A stretch of DNA of 64,000 nt, from the NCBI GenBank assembly GCA_003482455.1, contig DMYW01000061.1, positions 41,961-105,960 of the forward strand, written 5' to 3'. Shown piece by piece: positions 43,233 through 53,188 of this stretch. The position numbers and the translations under genes are program-made. Origin of the DNA: Rheinheimera sp. (lineage in GTDB: Bacteria > Pseudomonadota > Gammaproteobacteria > Enterobacterales > Alteromonadaceae). The notes beneath the pieces were generated by a model. The model did no database searches, was not told the origin of the DNA, and was given only the letters and a program-made list of their open reading frames with translations. The first letter of the stretch is position 1, and every line of letters starts with the position of its first letter.

Positions 43233-44705
43233 ATGACAACAACAGCACAATCAAACAAGGCCTGTGATCTTATCCTGTTTGGTACGAAGGGCGATTTAGC
43301 GCGCCGTAAGTTATTGCCAGCCCTCTATCAATTAGAGCGCTCAGGTCTTTTAAATGCAGATTCACGGGTGATCGGCGTGGCACGTGATGCCATGACCGCT
43401 GCTGAATACGCGGAATTGGTACATTCCAATTTGGTGAAATTTATTAAAGAGCCAATTGAAGACGACGTCTGGGCTCGGTTACAAAATAAGTTGCAATATG
43501 TTCAGGTAGACCTTTCAAAAGAACAGGATTACCTAAAACTCGCGAACGTTGCAGACCCAGCCAAACGCATTCCGGTAAGTTATTTTGCTACAGCACCATC
43601 GTTGTTTGGCAACATCTGTAAAGGCTTGCATGCCGCCGGCTTGTCGAAAGCGCCTTCACGTGTGGTATTGGAAAAGCCGATTGGCCACAGCTTAGAATCT
43701 TCGAAAGTTATCAACGACCAAGTCGCTTGTTATTTTGAAGAATCACAGATTTATCGCATCGACCACTATTTAGGTAAAGAAACCGTACTGAACTTGTTGG
43801 CGCTGCGTTTTGCTAACGCAATTTTTGCATCGAACTGGGATCACAACGCGATTGATCACGTGCAAATCTCTGTTGCGGAAGAAGTCGGTGTCGAAGGCCG
43901 TTGGGGCTACTACGACGACGCCGGTCAGATGCGTGACATGGTGCAAAACCATTTATTGCAAGTGTTGTCGTTAATTGCGATGGAACCACCAGCACGTCTT
44001 GACGCTGACAGTATTCGAGATGAAAAACTGAAAGTTTTGAAGGCGTTGCGTCCAATTAACCTGTCCAACGTGCAAGAAAAAACGGTTCGTGGTCAATACG
44101 CATCTGGCTTTGTTGGCGGCAAAGCAGTTCCTGGATATTTAGAGGAAGAAGACGCTCGACCAAACAGCAAAACCGAGACGTTTGTTGCCATACGCGTTGA
44201 CATTGATAACTGGCGTTGGGCCGGCGTGCCATTTTATTTACGCACCGGCAAACGTATGCCAAACAAAGTGTCGGAAGTGGTTATTTGCTTTAAACCACAA
44301 CCACACAACATTTTCCGTGAAACTTATAAACAGCTGCCCGCCAACAAATTGATCATCCGCTTACAGCCGGACGAAGGCGTTGAAATTCAAATCATGAACA
44401 AGATCCCTGGTCTTGGTGAAACGATGCAGCTGCAACAAAGTAAGCTGGATTTGAGCTTCGACGAAACCTTCCAAGCTCAGCGAATTGCGGATGCTTACGA
44501 ACGTTTGTTGTTGGAAGCCATGTTAGGCAACCAATATTTGTTCGTCCGTCGCGACGAAGTCGAACAAGCATGGAAATGGGTCGATGGCATTTTAGATTCG
44601 TGGAAAGCGACCAACGAAGCGCCGAAGTCTTATCAAGCCGGTACCTGGGGGCCAGTTGCGGCTATTAGCTTGCTGGCACGCGATAACCGGAATTGGGACG
44701 AATAA
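43233..44705 (+). CDS. zwf: Glucose-6-phosphate 1-dehydrogenase
   Basis: 490 aa (E. coli 491). It oxidises glucose 6-phosphate to 6-phosphogluconolactone with NADP+. Motifs: LILFGTKGDLARRKLLPAL (nucleotide binding) and the substrate/catalytic site RIDHYLGKE, whose His is the conserved one. The start at 43233 (MTTTAQSNK) has AAGGG 8 nt upstream; the longer reading crosses the operator region. First gene of zwf-pgl-edd-glk-eda, under a HexR box. Confidence 0.97.
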   Translation: MTTTAQSNKACDLILFGTKGDLARRKLLPALYQLERSGLLNADSRVIGVARDAMTAAEYAELVHSNLVKFIKEPIEDDVWARLQNKLQYVQVDLSKEQDYLKLANVADPAKRIPVSYFATAPSLFGNICKGLHAAGLSKAPSRVVLEKPIGHSLESSKVINDQVACYFEESQIYRIDHYLGKETVLNLLALRFANAIFASNWDHNAIDHVQISVAEEVGVEGRWGYYDDAGQMRDMVQNHLLQVLSLIAMEPPARLDADSIRDEKLKVLKALRPINLSNVQEKTVRGQYASGFVGGKAVPGYLEEEDARPNSKTETFVAIRVDIDNWRWAGVPFYLRTGKRMPNKVSEVVICFKPQPHNIFRETYKQLPANKLIIRLQPDEGVEIQIMNKIPGLGETMQLQQSKLDLSFDETFQAQRIADAYERLLLEAMLGNQYLFVRRDEVEQAWKWVDGILDSWKATNEAPKSYQAGTWGPVAAISLLARDNRNWDE

Positions 44706-44707
44706 CG

Positions 44708-45397
44708 ATGCAAATCCGTTATTTTTTTACCGCTGCTGAGTTAAATCAACGTTTTGCTGATGATGTCGCAGCGCGATTAGCCTCGGCAATCTCCGAGCGC
44801 GGTGTCGCAACATTGGTCGTTTCAGGCGGTCGCACGCCACAGGGCTTTTTTAAAGCACTTGCGGCCAAGCCACTGGACTGGTCCAAAGTAACTGTCACTC
44901 TAGCCGACGACAGATTTGTGCCATTGCACCATGACGCCAGCAATGAACGCTTAGTGCGCGAGTCGCTGTTAGTTGAACACGCCAAGTCTGCTCAGTTTGT
45001 GAGTCTATATGCCGACTATCCGACGGCGGAACAAGCAGTTGCTGAACTCAATCAACGAGTCGCGCAGCTGCCAACCTTCGATGTGGTTATTTTAGGGATG
45101 GGCGAAGATGGTCATACCGCGTCGTTATTTCCTTGCAGTGCTGAATTGGCGCAAGGCTTAGCTGACGACGCCGCGGATCTGTTAGCGACTAATCCGACAA
45201 CAGCGCCACATCAACGGATCAGTTTTAGTCGCCGTCGTTTACAAGACAGCAGAGCGGTCTTTTTACATTTAGTCGGTGAAAGTAAGTTACAGGTTTTAAA
45301 GCAAGCGGCGTCGGGCGATGACGTATCTGAAATGCCGATCCGCGTTTTTATCAAACAAGCACAGCCAGAACTGACTGTGATGTTTGCTGCAACATAG
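44708..45397 (+). CDS. pgl: 6-phosphogluconolactonase
   Basis: 229 aa of the NagB/Pgl type (SugarP isomerase superfamily). It hydrolyses 6-phosphogluconolactone to 6-phosphogluconate. Motifs: VVSGGRTPQGFFKALA, TLADDRFVP and VVILGMGEDGHTASLFP, the last a Pgl signature. It starts 2 nt after the zwf stop; an alternative TTG within zwf is unlikely. Confidence 0.95.
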   Translation: MQIRYFFTAAELNQRFADDVAARLASAISERGVATLVVSGGRTPQGFFKALAAKPLDWSKVTVTLADDRFVPLHHDASNERLVRESLLVEHAKSAQFVSLYADYPTAEQAVAELNQRVAQLPTFDVVILGMGEDGHTASLFPCSAELAQGLADDAADLLATNPTTAPHQRISFSRRRLQDSRAVFLHLVGESKLQVLKQAASGDDVSEMPIRVFIKQAQPELTVMFAAT

Positions 45398-45406
45398 AGG
45401 TTGACT

Positions 45407-47239
45407 ATGCATCCCGTTATTCTTGAGGTCACACGTCGGATTGAAGAGCGCAGTCGTCACAGCCGCGCCATTTATCTTGAACGTTTGGAAAAAGCTCGCC
45501 GTAAAGGCCCACATCGTGGAGCGCTGGCTTGCGGCAACTTAGCCCATGGTTTTGCGGCTTGTACTGCTAGCGAAAAATCAGACTTACGTAGTTTGACCAA
45601 AGCCAATATCGGGATCATTTCCAGCTACAACGATATGTTGTCAGCCCACCAACCGTATGAAACCTACCCAGCATTGATTAAACAAGCGTGTGTCGAGGTC
45701 GGTAGCGTGGCGCAATTTGCCGGTGGCGTGCCTGCCATGTGTGACGGTGTAACGCAAGGCCAGCCAGGCATGGAACTGAGCCTGCTCAGCCGCGACATTA
45801 TTGCGATGTCTGCAGCCGTCGGTTTATCGCACAACATGTTTGATGGCGGCTTGATGCTCGGCATTTGCGACAAAATCGTCCCTGGTCTGTTGATGGCAGC
45901 GCTTAGTTTCGGTCATCTGCCATTTGTATTTGTGCCGGCAGGCCCAATGCCATCAGGCATTCCAAACAAAGAAAAAGCTCGCGTTCGCCAGCTTTATGCC
46001 GAAGGCAAAGTTGGCAAAGACGAATTATTAGATTCAGAAGCAAAATCCTACCATGCACCGGGTACCTGTACGTTCTACGGCACAGCGAACTCAAACCAGC
46101 TGGTGGTGGAAATGATGGGCCTGCATCTGCCGGGGTCGTCGTTTGTGAATCCAGGTACCCAACTGCGCGATGAATTAACCAAAGCAGCCGCGCGCCAAGT
46201 GACCCGTTTAACTGACCTTGGCGCCAACTATATGCCAATCGGCCACATCGTCGATGTGAAATCTGTGGTCAACGGTATCGTCGGTTTATTAGCAACCGGT
46301 GGTTCAACCAACCACACCATGCATTTAGTTGCGGTCGCTCGCAGCGCCGGTTTTATCGTGAACTGGGACGACTTCGAAGACTTGTCAAAAGCTACGCCAT
46401 TATTGGCCAAGATCTATCCAAACGGCGAAGCGGACGTGAACCACTTCCAGCAGGCCGGCGGTATGTCAGTGCTGATCCGTGAACTGCTGAAAGGCGGCTT
46501 AGTCCATGAAGACGTCAACACCGTAGCAGGTTTCGGCCTGAGCCGTTACACGCAAGTGCCAACCATCGTCGACGGTCAATTACAGTGGGTGGACGGACCT
46601 GAGAAATCAGGCGATGACAAAGTGTTGTCATCCGTTGAACAACCGTTCAAACCAACCGGCGGCGTGCATGTACTTGCCGGCAATATCGGCCGCGGCGTGA
46701 TTAAAACCTCGTCATTGCGTGCGGGGACGGAAGTGGTTGAAGCCCCAGCCGTGGTGTTTGGTGACCAACATGAACTGGAATCGGCTTTCAAAGCCGGTTT
46801 GCTGAACAAAGACTGTGTGGTGGTCGTGCGTTTCCAAGGCCCGAAAGCCTGCGGTATGCCTGAGTTGCACAAGTTAACGCCACCACTCGGCGTGCTACAA
46901 GACAAAGGCTTTAAAGTCGCGTTAGTCACCGACGGCCGCATGTCAGGCGCATCAGGCAAGGTGCCTGCCGCTATCCACGTCACACCTGAAGCAGTGGAAG
47001 GCGGAGCCATCGCCCGCATTCAAGACGGTGACATGATCCGCGTGAACGCATTAACCGGCGAATTGAAAGTATTGGTCGACGATGCAGAGTTTAACGCGCG
47101 TCCAATCGCCACTCGCGATATGTCAGAAAGTTACTACGGCATGGGCCGAGAAATATTCGGTGGTCTGCGCACTGTGTTAACCGGTGCAGAAGAGGGCGCA
47201 TGTAGCTTGTTCACCACGGAGGAACATTTAAATGGCTGA
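45407..47239 (+). CDS. edd: Phosphogluconate dehydratase
   Basis: 610 aa (E. coli 603), IlvD/Edd family with a 4Fe-4S cluster. It dehydrates 6-phosphogluconate to KDPG. Cluster and active-site segments are visible: [31 protein letters not shown] and the C-terminal [22 protein letters not shown] 45407 has GAGG 7 nt upstream. It overlaps glk by 8 nt. Confidence 0.97.
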   Translation: MHPVILEVTRRIEERSRHSRAIYLERLEKARRKGPHRGALACGNLAHGFAACTASEKSDLRSLTKANIGIISSYNDMLSAHQPYETYPALIKQACVEVGSVAQFAGGVPAMCDGVTQGQPGMELSLLSRDIIAMSAAVGLSHNMFDGGLMLGICDKIVPGLLMAALSFGHLPFVFVPAGPMPSGIPNKEKARVRQLYAEGKVGKDELLDSEAKSYHAPGTCTFYGTANSNQLVVEMMGLHLPGSSFVNPGTQLRDELTKAAARQVTRLTDLGANYMPIGHIVDVKSVVNGIVGLLATGGSTNHTMHLVAVARSAGFIVNWDDFEDLSKATPLLAKIYPNGEADVNHFQQAGGMSVLIRELLKGGLVHEDVNTVAGFGLSRYTQVPTIVDGQLQWVDGPEKSGDDKVLSSVEQPFKPTGGVHVLAGNIGRGVIKTSSLRAGTEVVEAPAVVFGDQHELESAFKAGLLNKDCVVVVRFQGPKACGMPELHKLTPPLGVLQDKGFKVALVTDGRMSGASGKVPAAIHVTPEAVEGGAIARIQDGDMIRVNALTGELKVLVDDAEFNARPIATRDMSESYYGMGREIFGGLRTVLTGAEEGACSLFTTEEHLNG

Positions 47240-48194
47240 ATACGCCATCGTCGCTGATATCGGCGGCACCAATGCTCGGTTTAGTCGAGTTCATCTGACG
47301 ACTCTGGCACTGGACAAGGTTCAAGTGTACCCATGCGCCGACTTTGCGACTTTATCGCTGGCACTGCAGTACTACCGTGAGCAATTTGAGTTAACCGAAC
47401 TCGATCACGTAGCCATCGCGATTGCCTGCCCGGTGACCGGTGACTTCGTCAAGATGACCAATTTCCATTGGGAGTTTTCGATTGAAGCAGTGAAAGCGGA
47501 ACTTGGTTTGGCGCAATTTATTGTGCTTAACGATTTCACTGCTGTCGCTATGTCACTACCCGCCATTACTGATGCTGAACTGGTCAAAGTAGGCGGTGGT
47601 GAGCGTGACCTCAACAAGCCAATGGCTGTGCTTGGTGCTGGCACTGGCTTAGGCGTGGCGCATTTGATCCCAACTGCACATGGTTACATTCCATTGCCAG
47701 GTGAAGGCGGTCATACCGATTGGACTGCGCAAAATGACCAAGAGTGGTTTATCCAACGTTATTTGAGCAAACATTTTGGCCATGTGTCGCCAGAGCGTTT
47801 GTTGTCCGGGCCCGGTTTAGAAAGCTTGTACTTAGCACTGGCTGCCTATCAAGAGCTTGATGTGCCAGCTAAATCTGCAGCGGAAATCGGTAAATCAGCG
47901 GTTGATGGTAACTGTGAGTTATCCAAAGCAACCGTCGAACAATTTATGGCAACGCTTGGCGGCATGGCCGGCGACTTAGCGTTGTTATTGAGCACCTTTG
48001 GTGGTGTTTATGTAGCCGGCGGCATCATGCCGCGGTTTATCTCACTGGTCGAACAGAGTGAATTCCGCAGCCGGTTTGAAGCAAAAGGGCGTTTCAGCAG
48101 TTTTAACGCTCGCATCCCAACTTACATCGTCACAGCGGAACAACCAGGATTGTTAGGTTGCGCTGTGTACTTAAAACAAACAATGGCGGGTTAA
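47232..48194 (+). CDS. glk: Glucokinase
   Basis: 320 aa (E. coli Glk 321), ATP-dependent phosphorylation of glucose at C6. Motifs: [11 protein letters not shown] (phosphate 1), [12 protein letters not shown] with the catalytic Asp, [13 protein letters not shown] and [10 protein letters not shown]. It lies inside the ED operon between edd and eda, so free glucose is fed straight into Zwf. GGAGGAACAT upstream is a strong RBS. Confidence 0.96.
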   Translation: MAEYAIVADIGGTNARFSRVHLTTLALDKVQVYPCADFATLSLALQYYREQFELTELDHVAIAIACPVTGDFVKMTNFHWEFSIEAVKAELGLAQFIVLNDFTAVAMSLPAITDAELVKVGGGERDLNKPMAVLGAGTGLGVAHLIPTAHGYIPLPGEGGHTDWTAQNDQEWFIQRYLSKHFGHVSPERLLSGPGLESLYLALAAYQELDVPAKSAAEIGKSAVDGNCELSKATVEQFMATLGGMAGDLALLLSTFGGVYVAGGIMPRFISLVEQSEFRSRFEAKGRFSSFNARIPTYIVTAEQPGLLGCAVYLKQTMAG

Positions 48195-48198
48195 CACT

Positions 48199-48846
48199 AT
48201 GTCGTTTGCAAATTGGCAACTTAAACCTGAGACCTTATTCGCGCAAGGTCCAGTGGTTCCAGTGATCGTGATTAAAGATTTGGCGACAGCAGTGCCGTTA
48301 GCCAAAGCCTTAGTTGCAGGTGGAGTTCGTGTCCTGGAAGTCACGCTGCGCACACCGGTAGCACTCGAAGCTATTGAATTAATGGCAAAAGAAGTACCTG
48401 ATGCGATTGTCGGCGCAGGCACAGTTACTACACCAGAGCAGTTAGCTAAAGTCGCTGCTGCTGGCGCAAAGTTTGCGATTTCACCTGGTTTGACGCGTGA
48501 ATTGTTGGCGGCGGGCAAAGCAGGGGATATTCCACTGATCCCTGGTATCGCATCGATCTCAGAGTTGATGGAAGGTACTGGCGTTGGTTACACCCACTTT
48601 AAATTCTTCCCAGCGGAAGCTGCTGGTGGTGTAAAAACCTTAAAATCAATTCATGGCCCATTCTCGGATATTCGGTTTTGCCCAACCGGTGGCATTAACG
48701 AGAAGAACTTCCAGGAATACTTGGCCTTACCAAACGTTGCTTGTGTCGGCGGCAGCTGGATTGTACCAGACGACGCTATTGCCAATGGTGATTGGGATCG
48801 CATCACACAACTGTGTAAAGATGCCGTCGCCAAAGCACGGGGTTAA
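48199..48846 (+). CDS. eda: KDPG aldolase
   Basis: 215 aa (E. coli 213). It cleaves 2-keto-3-deoxy-6-phosphogluconate to pyruvate and glyceraldehyde 3-phosphate. The Schiff-base Lys is in [14 protein letters not shown], and the general base Glu in [24 protein letters not shown] is also conserved. Last gene of the operon, followed by a terminator. Confidence 0.97.
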   Translation: MSFANWQLKPETLFAQGPVVPVIVIKDLATAVPLAKALVAGGVRVLEVTLRTPVALEAIELMAKEVPDAIVGAGTVTTPEQLAKVAAAGAKFAISPGLTRELLAAGKAGDIPLIPGIASISELMEGTGVGYTHFKFFPAEAAGGVKTLKSIHGPFSDIRFCPTGGINEKNFQEYLALPNVACVGGSWIVPDDAIANGDWDRITQLCKDAVAKARG

Positions 48847-48860
48847 TCTTCCCCCCCAAA

Positions 48861-48887
48861 AAAAACCGGCTAAGGCCGGTTTTTTTT
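48861..48887. terminator. Terminator after eda
   Basis: AAAAACCGGC-TAAG-GCCGGTTTTT with eight T; the minus strand also has a long T run, so it may serve the convergent regulator gene, whose stop overlaps it. Confidence 0.9.
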
Positions 48888-50295
48888 ATTGATGCACATA
48901 ACCATCGAGCCAGTTCCAGAAGACGTCGGTGCATTGGGTGATGTTAAAGCGCATAAACCGATCTGCATCTGCTTGTTGACTAAAATGCCCGCCTGGGGCC
49001 AACACGATCCGAGCCTCGCGCGCGGCTGTGGCAAGCGCTCGGGCGCTTAAACCGTCCGGTAAACACATCCAAAGTGCAAAGCCTGCTGTTGGTTCGTGCC
49101 ACGGATACCAACCTCGCTTGGCAAATTGCTTCAGAGCCTCCATACGACACTCGTCTAAACGACGATGCAACTGTTTAATATGCCGACTATAGCCACTGCT
49201 GGTCAGCACTTTGTAGATCACTCGTTCCACCGTTGCCGGCGTTGACGTCGTGGTCATTAGTTTTAAGTCGGTCAACGATGCCACTACGGCCGCGGATGCA
49301 ACGATATAACCGACTCGCATGTCCGCTGAAATCGTTTTAGACAGACTTCCGATATAAATCGAACGCTCAAAACCGGTCAGGCTGTTGTACCTAAGCGCGT
49401 GGGTGCTTTCAAAATCCGCATAGATATCATCTTCAATTAGCAGCACTTGATGCAGCTTGAGCAGATCAAGCACTTTGAACGCTACAGGGGGCGTTACGCA
49501 GGTGCCGACTGGGTTTGATAGCACCGAGTTGGTCACATAAGCGCGAATTTTGTGTTGTTGCAACAATGCGGCAAGTGCTTGCAGATCTGGACCTTGTGCT
49601 GTCCTTGGCAAAAATACCAACTCCAATTGATGCAAACGCATAATCGCCTGAAAGTTATAGAAACCAGGATCATCCACCAGCACTTTTTCGCCAGGCTTTA
49701 ACAACAAACGCACAACTAAATCCAGCGCATGCGTGGCAGATGCCGTGAGCAGCATTTGCGCTGGTTCTAGCGCCATGTTGAGCTGACTCAAGCGATTGAC
49801 TAAGTATTGCCGTAGCGGCAAATAGCCTTGGGCAGGACCATAATCGGTTAACGCTTGGCCTTCGCGCGCCACGCTTTTAAGCGCATCTCGCAGTTCAGAC
49901 TCCGGCATCCACTCAGGCGTTAGCCAACCCGCAGCGGGTTTATGCCAATCCGACTGGCGTTGTAACGTCTGGCGCATCAACGCCACTTCGGTGGCCAAGG
50001 CGCTACTTTCATTCACGGCATCGTTAAGTTGCAATACCGGGTGTTGCCGTGCCACATACACACCACTGCCATGACGACTGACAGTTAAACCCTGTGCCGT
50101 TAGCCTTTCATAGACCTCGGCGACGGTAAATTTACTAACGGCTAGGTGTTCTGACAGTACGCGGACACTTGGCAATTTAGCGCCGGCATGCCAGTGCTGG
50201 CCACGGATCTGTTGTTGCGCAAGTTGCAGCAATTGCTGGGTTAACGTCATCGGTGACGCTTTATCAAGTTGCCAAGCGTGTAGCGGGATTTGCAT
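48886..50295 (-). CDS. MocR/PdxR-type transcriptional regulator with aminotransferase domain
   Basis: 469 aa. An N-terminal GntR winged helix (about 1-75, LAVSKFTVAEVYERLTAQGLTVSRHGSGVYVA) is joined by a linker to a fold type I aminotransferase domain. The PLP Lys is in YIGSLSKTISADMRVGY, and DDPGFYNFQ and IEDDIYADF are typical of the class. Such proteins regulate a neighbouring gene using PLP or an amine as signal. It is divergent from an EamA transporter, the probable target. RBS GAGGAAAC. Confidence 0.92.
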   Translation of the reverse strand: MQIPLHAWQLDKASPMTLTQQLLQLAQQQIRGQHWHAGAKLPSVRVLSEHLAVSKFTVAEVYERLTAQGLTVSRHGSGVYVARQHPVLQLNDAVNESSALATEVALMRQTLQRQSDWHKPAAGWLTPEWMPESELRDALKSVAREGQALTDYGPAQGYLPLRQYLVNRLSQLNMALEPAQMLLTASATHALDLVVRLLLKPGEKVLVDDPGFYNFQAIMRLHQLELVFLPRTAQGPDLQALAALLQQHKIRAYVTNSVLSNPVGTCVTPPVAFKVLDLLKLHQVLLIEDDIYADFESTHALRYNSLTGFERSIYIGSLSKTISADMRVGYIVASAAVVASLTDLKLMTTTSTPATVERVIYKVLTSSGYSRHIKQLHRRLDECRMEALKQFAKRGWYPWHEPTAGFALWMCLPDGLSARALATAAREARIVLAPGGHFSQQADADRFMRFNITQCTDVFWNWLDGYVHQ

Positions 50296-50339
50296 AGTTT
50301 CCTCGAACCAGTGTATTGGTCATAACACCAAGACAGTTG

Positions 50340-50380
50340 CCGCAGATATCATTGAAGTGTCCTGAGTGTACAGGTGTAAA
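50340..50380. promoter_or_regulatory. Candidate MocR operator between regulator and transporter
   Basis: AGTGTCCTG and AGTGTACAG occur as adjacent direct repeats (about 50355-50374), with a further AGTGTATTG near 50314. Direct repeats in the divergent intergenic region are usual for MocR binding. Assigned by eye. Confidence 0.35.
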
Positions 50381-50414
50381 TGCCGTAAGGTAAAGACTCA
50401 GCAGGAGACATCAT

Positions 50415-51338
50415 ATGCAGCAACTGAGCAGCACGCTTTCGATAAAACTAGCGAGTAAATTTTCGCCTAAATGGACCAGCAAACAACAAGGATATGCCTT
50501 TGGTTTGCTTGGTGTTTTATTGTTCTCAGGCGGCATCCCAGCCACCAGATTGGCCGTGCTCGAATTACCAGCCATCTTTGTCGGCGCTGGGCGCGCCATG
50601 GTTGCCGGACTATTAGCAGCAGTGCTGTTGTTGTTAGTCCCCGTCGTGAAGCCAACTCGTCGTCATTTGGCAGGTCTGGTGATCGTCGCTTTTGGTGCTG
50701 TTTTTGCCTACCCGATACTGTCAGCCGTTGCCCTACAACAAATGAGTAGCAACCACGCCACGTTAATCAGTGCGCTGATGCCACTGATGACAGCCATGTT
50801 TGGGGCCTATTTGGGGAAACAACGACTCAAGCCTGGTTTTTGGTGGTGCGCAGTCGCAAGTAGTGCGCTGGTCATAAGCTACAACTTGAGTCAACAACAG
50901 GCGTCCGCTGTGTCTATAGGTGATGCCACCATGTTGTTTGCCTGTCTTTGTTGTGGCTTGGCGTATGCCAAAGGTGCGCTTCTGGCAAAAACTTTGGGTT
51001 CGTGGCAAGTCATTTGTTGGGCCTTGCTGTTGTCGCTACCGATCACGATCCCTGTAACCGTGTGGCAATTTCTGCAGATAGAAGCCTCGACAGTCAGTGC
51101 CAGTGGTTGGTATGGATTTGCCTATTTAGCGTTATTTTCGATGTTTTTAGGTTTTTTTGCTTGGTACAAAGGTTTAGCACTTGGTGGCGTGGCACAAGTC
51201 AGCCAACTGCAACAGCTGAGTCCGTTTTTAGCCATTTTTTGGGCGCATTGGTGGTTGGGGGAAGCCATTCAGCCACTGCAAATGATGGTTGCGCTGTTAC
51301 TGGTTAGTCTGATTCTACTTGGCCGCAGGCTGGCCTGA
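50415..51338 (+). CDS. EamA/DMT-family transporter, divergent from MocR regulator
   Basis: 307 aa inner-membrane protein with ten predicted helices in two EamA repeats (YAFGLLGVLLFSGGIPATRL begins the first, AVSIGDATMLFACLCCGLAYAKG the second). The divergent MocR-type regulator suggests export or uptake of an amino acid or amine, by analogy with similar pairs. RBS AGGAG 7 nt upstream of the ATG. A different protein from the EamA gene at 39409, with no close identity visible. Confidence 0.88.
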   Translation: MQQLSSTLSIKLASKFSPKWTSKQQGYAFGLLGVLLFSGGIPATRLAVLELPAIFVGAGRAMVAGLLAAVLLLLVPVVKPTRRHLAGLVIVAFGAVFAYPILSAVALQQMSSNHATLISALMPLMTAMFGAYLGKQRLKPGFWWCAVASSALVISYNLSQQQASAVSIGDATMLFACLCCGLAYAKGALLAKTLGSWQVICWALLLSLPITIPVTVWQFLQIEASTVSASGWYGFAYLALFSMFLGFFAWYKGLALGGVAQVSQLQQLSPFLAIFWAHWWLGEAIQPLQMMVALLLVSLILLGRRLA

Positions 51339-51353
51339 CGAGTCAGTTTGGGG

Positions 51354-51359
51354 TATAAT
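51354..51359 (+). promoter_or_regulatory. -10 box of ybiT
   Basis: TATAAT followed by GCGCGCC, 16 nt after the EamA stop and 53 nt before the ybiT GTG. The -35 at 17-bp spacing (TGGCCT) is poor. Confidence 0.45.
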
Positions 51360-51368
51360 GCGCGCCTC

Positions 51369-51397
51369 GCCCAGCACAGTGCTGGGCCTTTGTTTTT
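51369..51397 (+). terminator. Terminator-like hairpin in the ybiT leader
   Basis: GCCCAGCACAGTGCTGGGC is a perfect palindrome with 9-nt arms followed by CTTTGTTTTTT. It lies between the -10 box and the ybiT start, so it is either the terminator of the upstream EamA gene or an attenuator. The next bases, CAAAGGG, contain the ribosome-binding site and can pair with CTTTG. Confidence 0.65.
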
Positions 51398-51412
51398 TCA
51401 AAGGGCTCTTCT

Positions 51413-53008
51413 GTGATCGCAACCGCTAATATCACGATGCAATTTGGCGCTAAGCCATTGTTCGAAAACATTTCTGTCAAATTCAGTGACGGCAACCGTT
51501 ACGGCTTAATCGGCGCCAACGGCTGTGGTAAATCCACCTTTATGAAGATTTTAAGCAAAGAGCTTGAACCTTCAGCCGGTAACGTAATGGTCGAACCGAC
51601 TATGCGAGTCGCCAAACTGCACCAAGATCAGTTCGCGTTTGAACAATATAGCGTCATCGACACCGTGATTATGGGCCACGCCGATCTGTGGGCAGTGAAA
51701 GCTGAGCGCGATGCGATCTATGCCAATCCAGAAATGTCGGAAGAAGACGGCCTTCGCGTCGCCGATCTTGAAGTCCAATTCGGCGAAATGGACGGCTACA
51801 CCGCAGAAAGCCGAGCAGGCGAACTTCTGTTAGGCGTCGGTATTCCGCTGGAACAACATTACGGCCCAATGTCAAACGTTGCGCCAGGCTGGAAACTGCG
51901 GGTGTTATTGGCGCAAGTACTGTTTGCCGATCCGGACATCATGCTGCTCGACGAACCAACCAACAACTTGGATATCAACACCATCCGTTGGTTAGAAGAT
52001 GTATTGGCTGAGCGTAACGCCACTATGGTCATCATCTCGCATGACCGCCACTTCTTAAACAGCGTCTGTACGCACATGGCCGACTTGGACTACGGTGAGC
52101 TGCGTATTTATCCGGGCAACTACGACGAATACATGTTGGCAGCCACGCAAGCACGTGAGCGTTTGTTGTCTGATAACGCGAAGAAAAAAGCCCAAATCGA
52201 CGATTTAAAAGCCTTCGTTGCGCGCTTCTCGGCCAACGCATCCAAAGCGCGTCAAGCGACTTCACGCGCCCGTCAAATGGATAAAATCAAGCTGGAAGAA
52301 GTCAAAGTCTCTAGCCGCGTGAATCCATTTATTCGTTTTGAACAAGCCAAGCCTTTGTATCGTCAAGCGCTGGAAATTGAAGGTTTGTCAAAGTCTTACG
52401 ATGAACGCAGTATTTTGAAAAACATGTCTCTGCGCATTGAAGTCGGCGAAAAAGTGGCCATTTTGGGTGAAAACGGTATCGGTAAGACCACCTTGCTGAA
52501 ATGTTTAATGGGTGAAGAGCCAATTCAAGCGGGGACCATCAAATGGTCTGAAAACGCCGCCATTGGTTATTACGCGCAAGACCACGAATACGAGTTTGCT
52601 GAAGACATGACGCTGTTTGACTGGATGTCACAGTGGAAACAACCAAGCGATGACGAGCAAGTGGTGCGCGGTTATTTAGGCCGCTTGTTATTTAGCCAAG
52701 ATGACATCAAGAAAAAAGTCAAAGTGCTGTCGGGTGGTGAAAAAGGCCGCATGTTATTTGGTAAGTTGATGATGCAACGGCCAAATATTCTGATCATGGA
52801 CGAACCAACCAACCACTTGGATATGGAATCCATCGAGTCGCTGAACATGGCGCTCGAGTTGTACAAAGGTACTTTGTTATTTGTCAGCCATGACCGTGAA
52901 TTTGTATCGTCATTAGCAACACGTATTGTGGAAATCACCGACCAAGAAGTTCGTGATTATTCAGGCAACTACGAAGAGTATCTGGCAAAACAGCTCGCAA
53001 AAGCCTAA
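51413..53008 (+). CDS. ybiT: ABC-F family ATPase YbiT
   Basis: 531 aa (E. coli YbiT 530, very similar throughout). Two ABC domains: Walker [10 protein letters not shown] and GENGIGKTT; second signature [10 protein letters not shown]; Walker B LLDEPTN and IMDEPTN. The ABC-F linker contains [23 protein letters not shown] proteins act in the ribosomal E site to relieve stalling. GTG start at 51413 with AAAGGG 8 nt upstream, part of which is in a possible hairpin. Confidence 0.95.
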   Translation: MIATANITMQFGAKPLFENISVKFSDGNRYGLIGANGCGKSTFMKILSKELEPSAGNVMVEPTMRVAKLHQDQFAFEQYSVIDTVIMGHADLWAVKAERDAIYANPEMSEEDGLRVADLEVQFGEMDGYTAESRAGELLLGVGIPLEQHYGPMSNVAPGWKLRVLLAQVLFADPDIMLLDEPTNNLDINTIRWLEDVLAERNATMVIISHDRHFLNSVCTHMADLDYGELRIYPGNYDEYMLAATQARERLLSDNAKKKAQIDDLKAFVARFSANASKARQATSRARQMDKIKLEEVKVSSRVNPFIRFEQAKPLYRQALEIEGLSKSYDERSILKNMSLRIEVGEKVAILGENGIGKTTLLKCLMGEEPIQAGTIKWSENAAIGYYAQDHEYEFAEDMTLFDWMSQWKQPSDDEQVVRGYLGRLLFSQDDIKKKVKVLSGGEKGRMLFGKLMMQRPNILIMDEPTNHLDMESIESLNMALELYKGTLLFVSHDREFVSSLATRIVEITDQEVRDYSGNYEEYLAKQLAKA

Positions 53009-53040
53009 CTTGCAGCCAATACAAAATTGATCTCGTACCA

Positions 53041-53065
53041 AGCCGCCTACAAGGCGGCTTTTTTT
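53041..53065 (+). terminator. Rho-independent terminator after ybiT
   Basis: AGCCGCCT-ACA-AGGCGGCT stem with seven T. Confidence 0.9.
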
Positions 53066-53188
53066 GCCTATTTTTACTAGGTGCATTTAATTGCTTAGTA
53101 CTGCTTAAGTCGAATAAGACGTCAGAAATACTTTTCATCCAGAAACGAATGACATAGGATGAAATAACCCGACGAATAGGAGTGTCCC

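Noticed and set aside
46576..47019. 147-aa minus-strand ORF in edd
   Set aside because: Shadow frame over a highly conserved gene.
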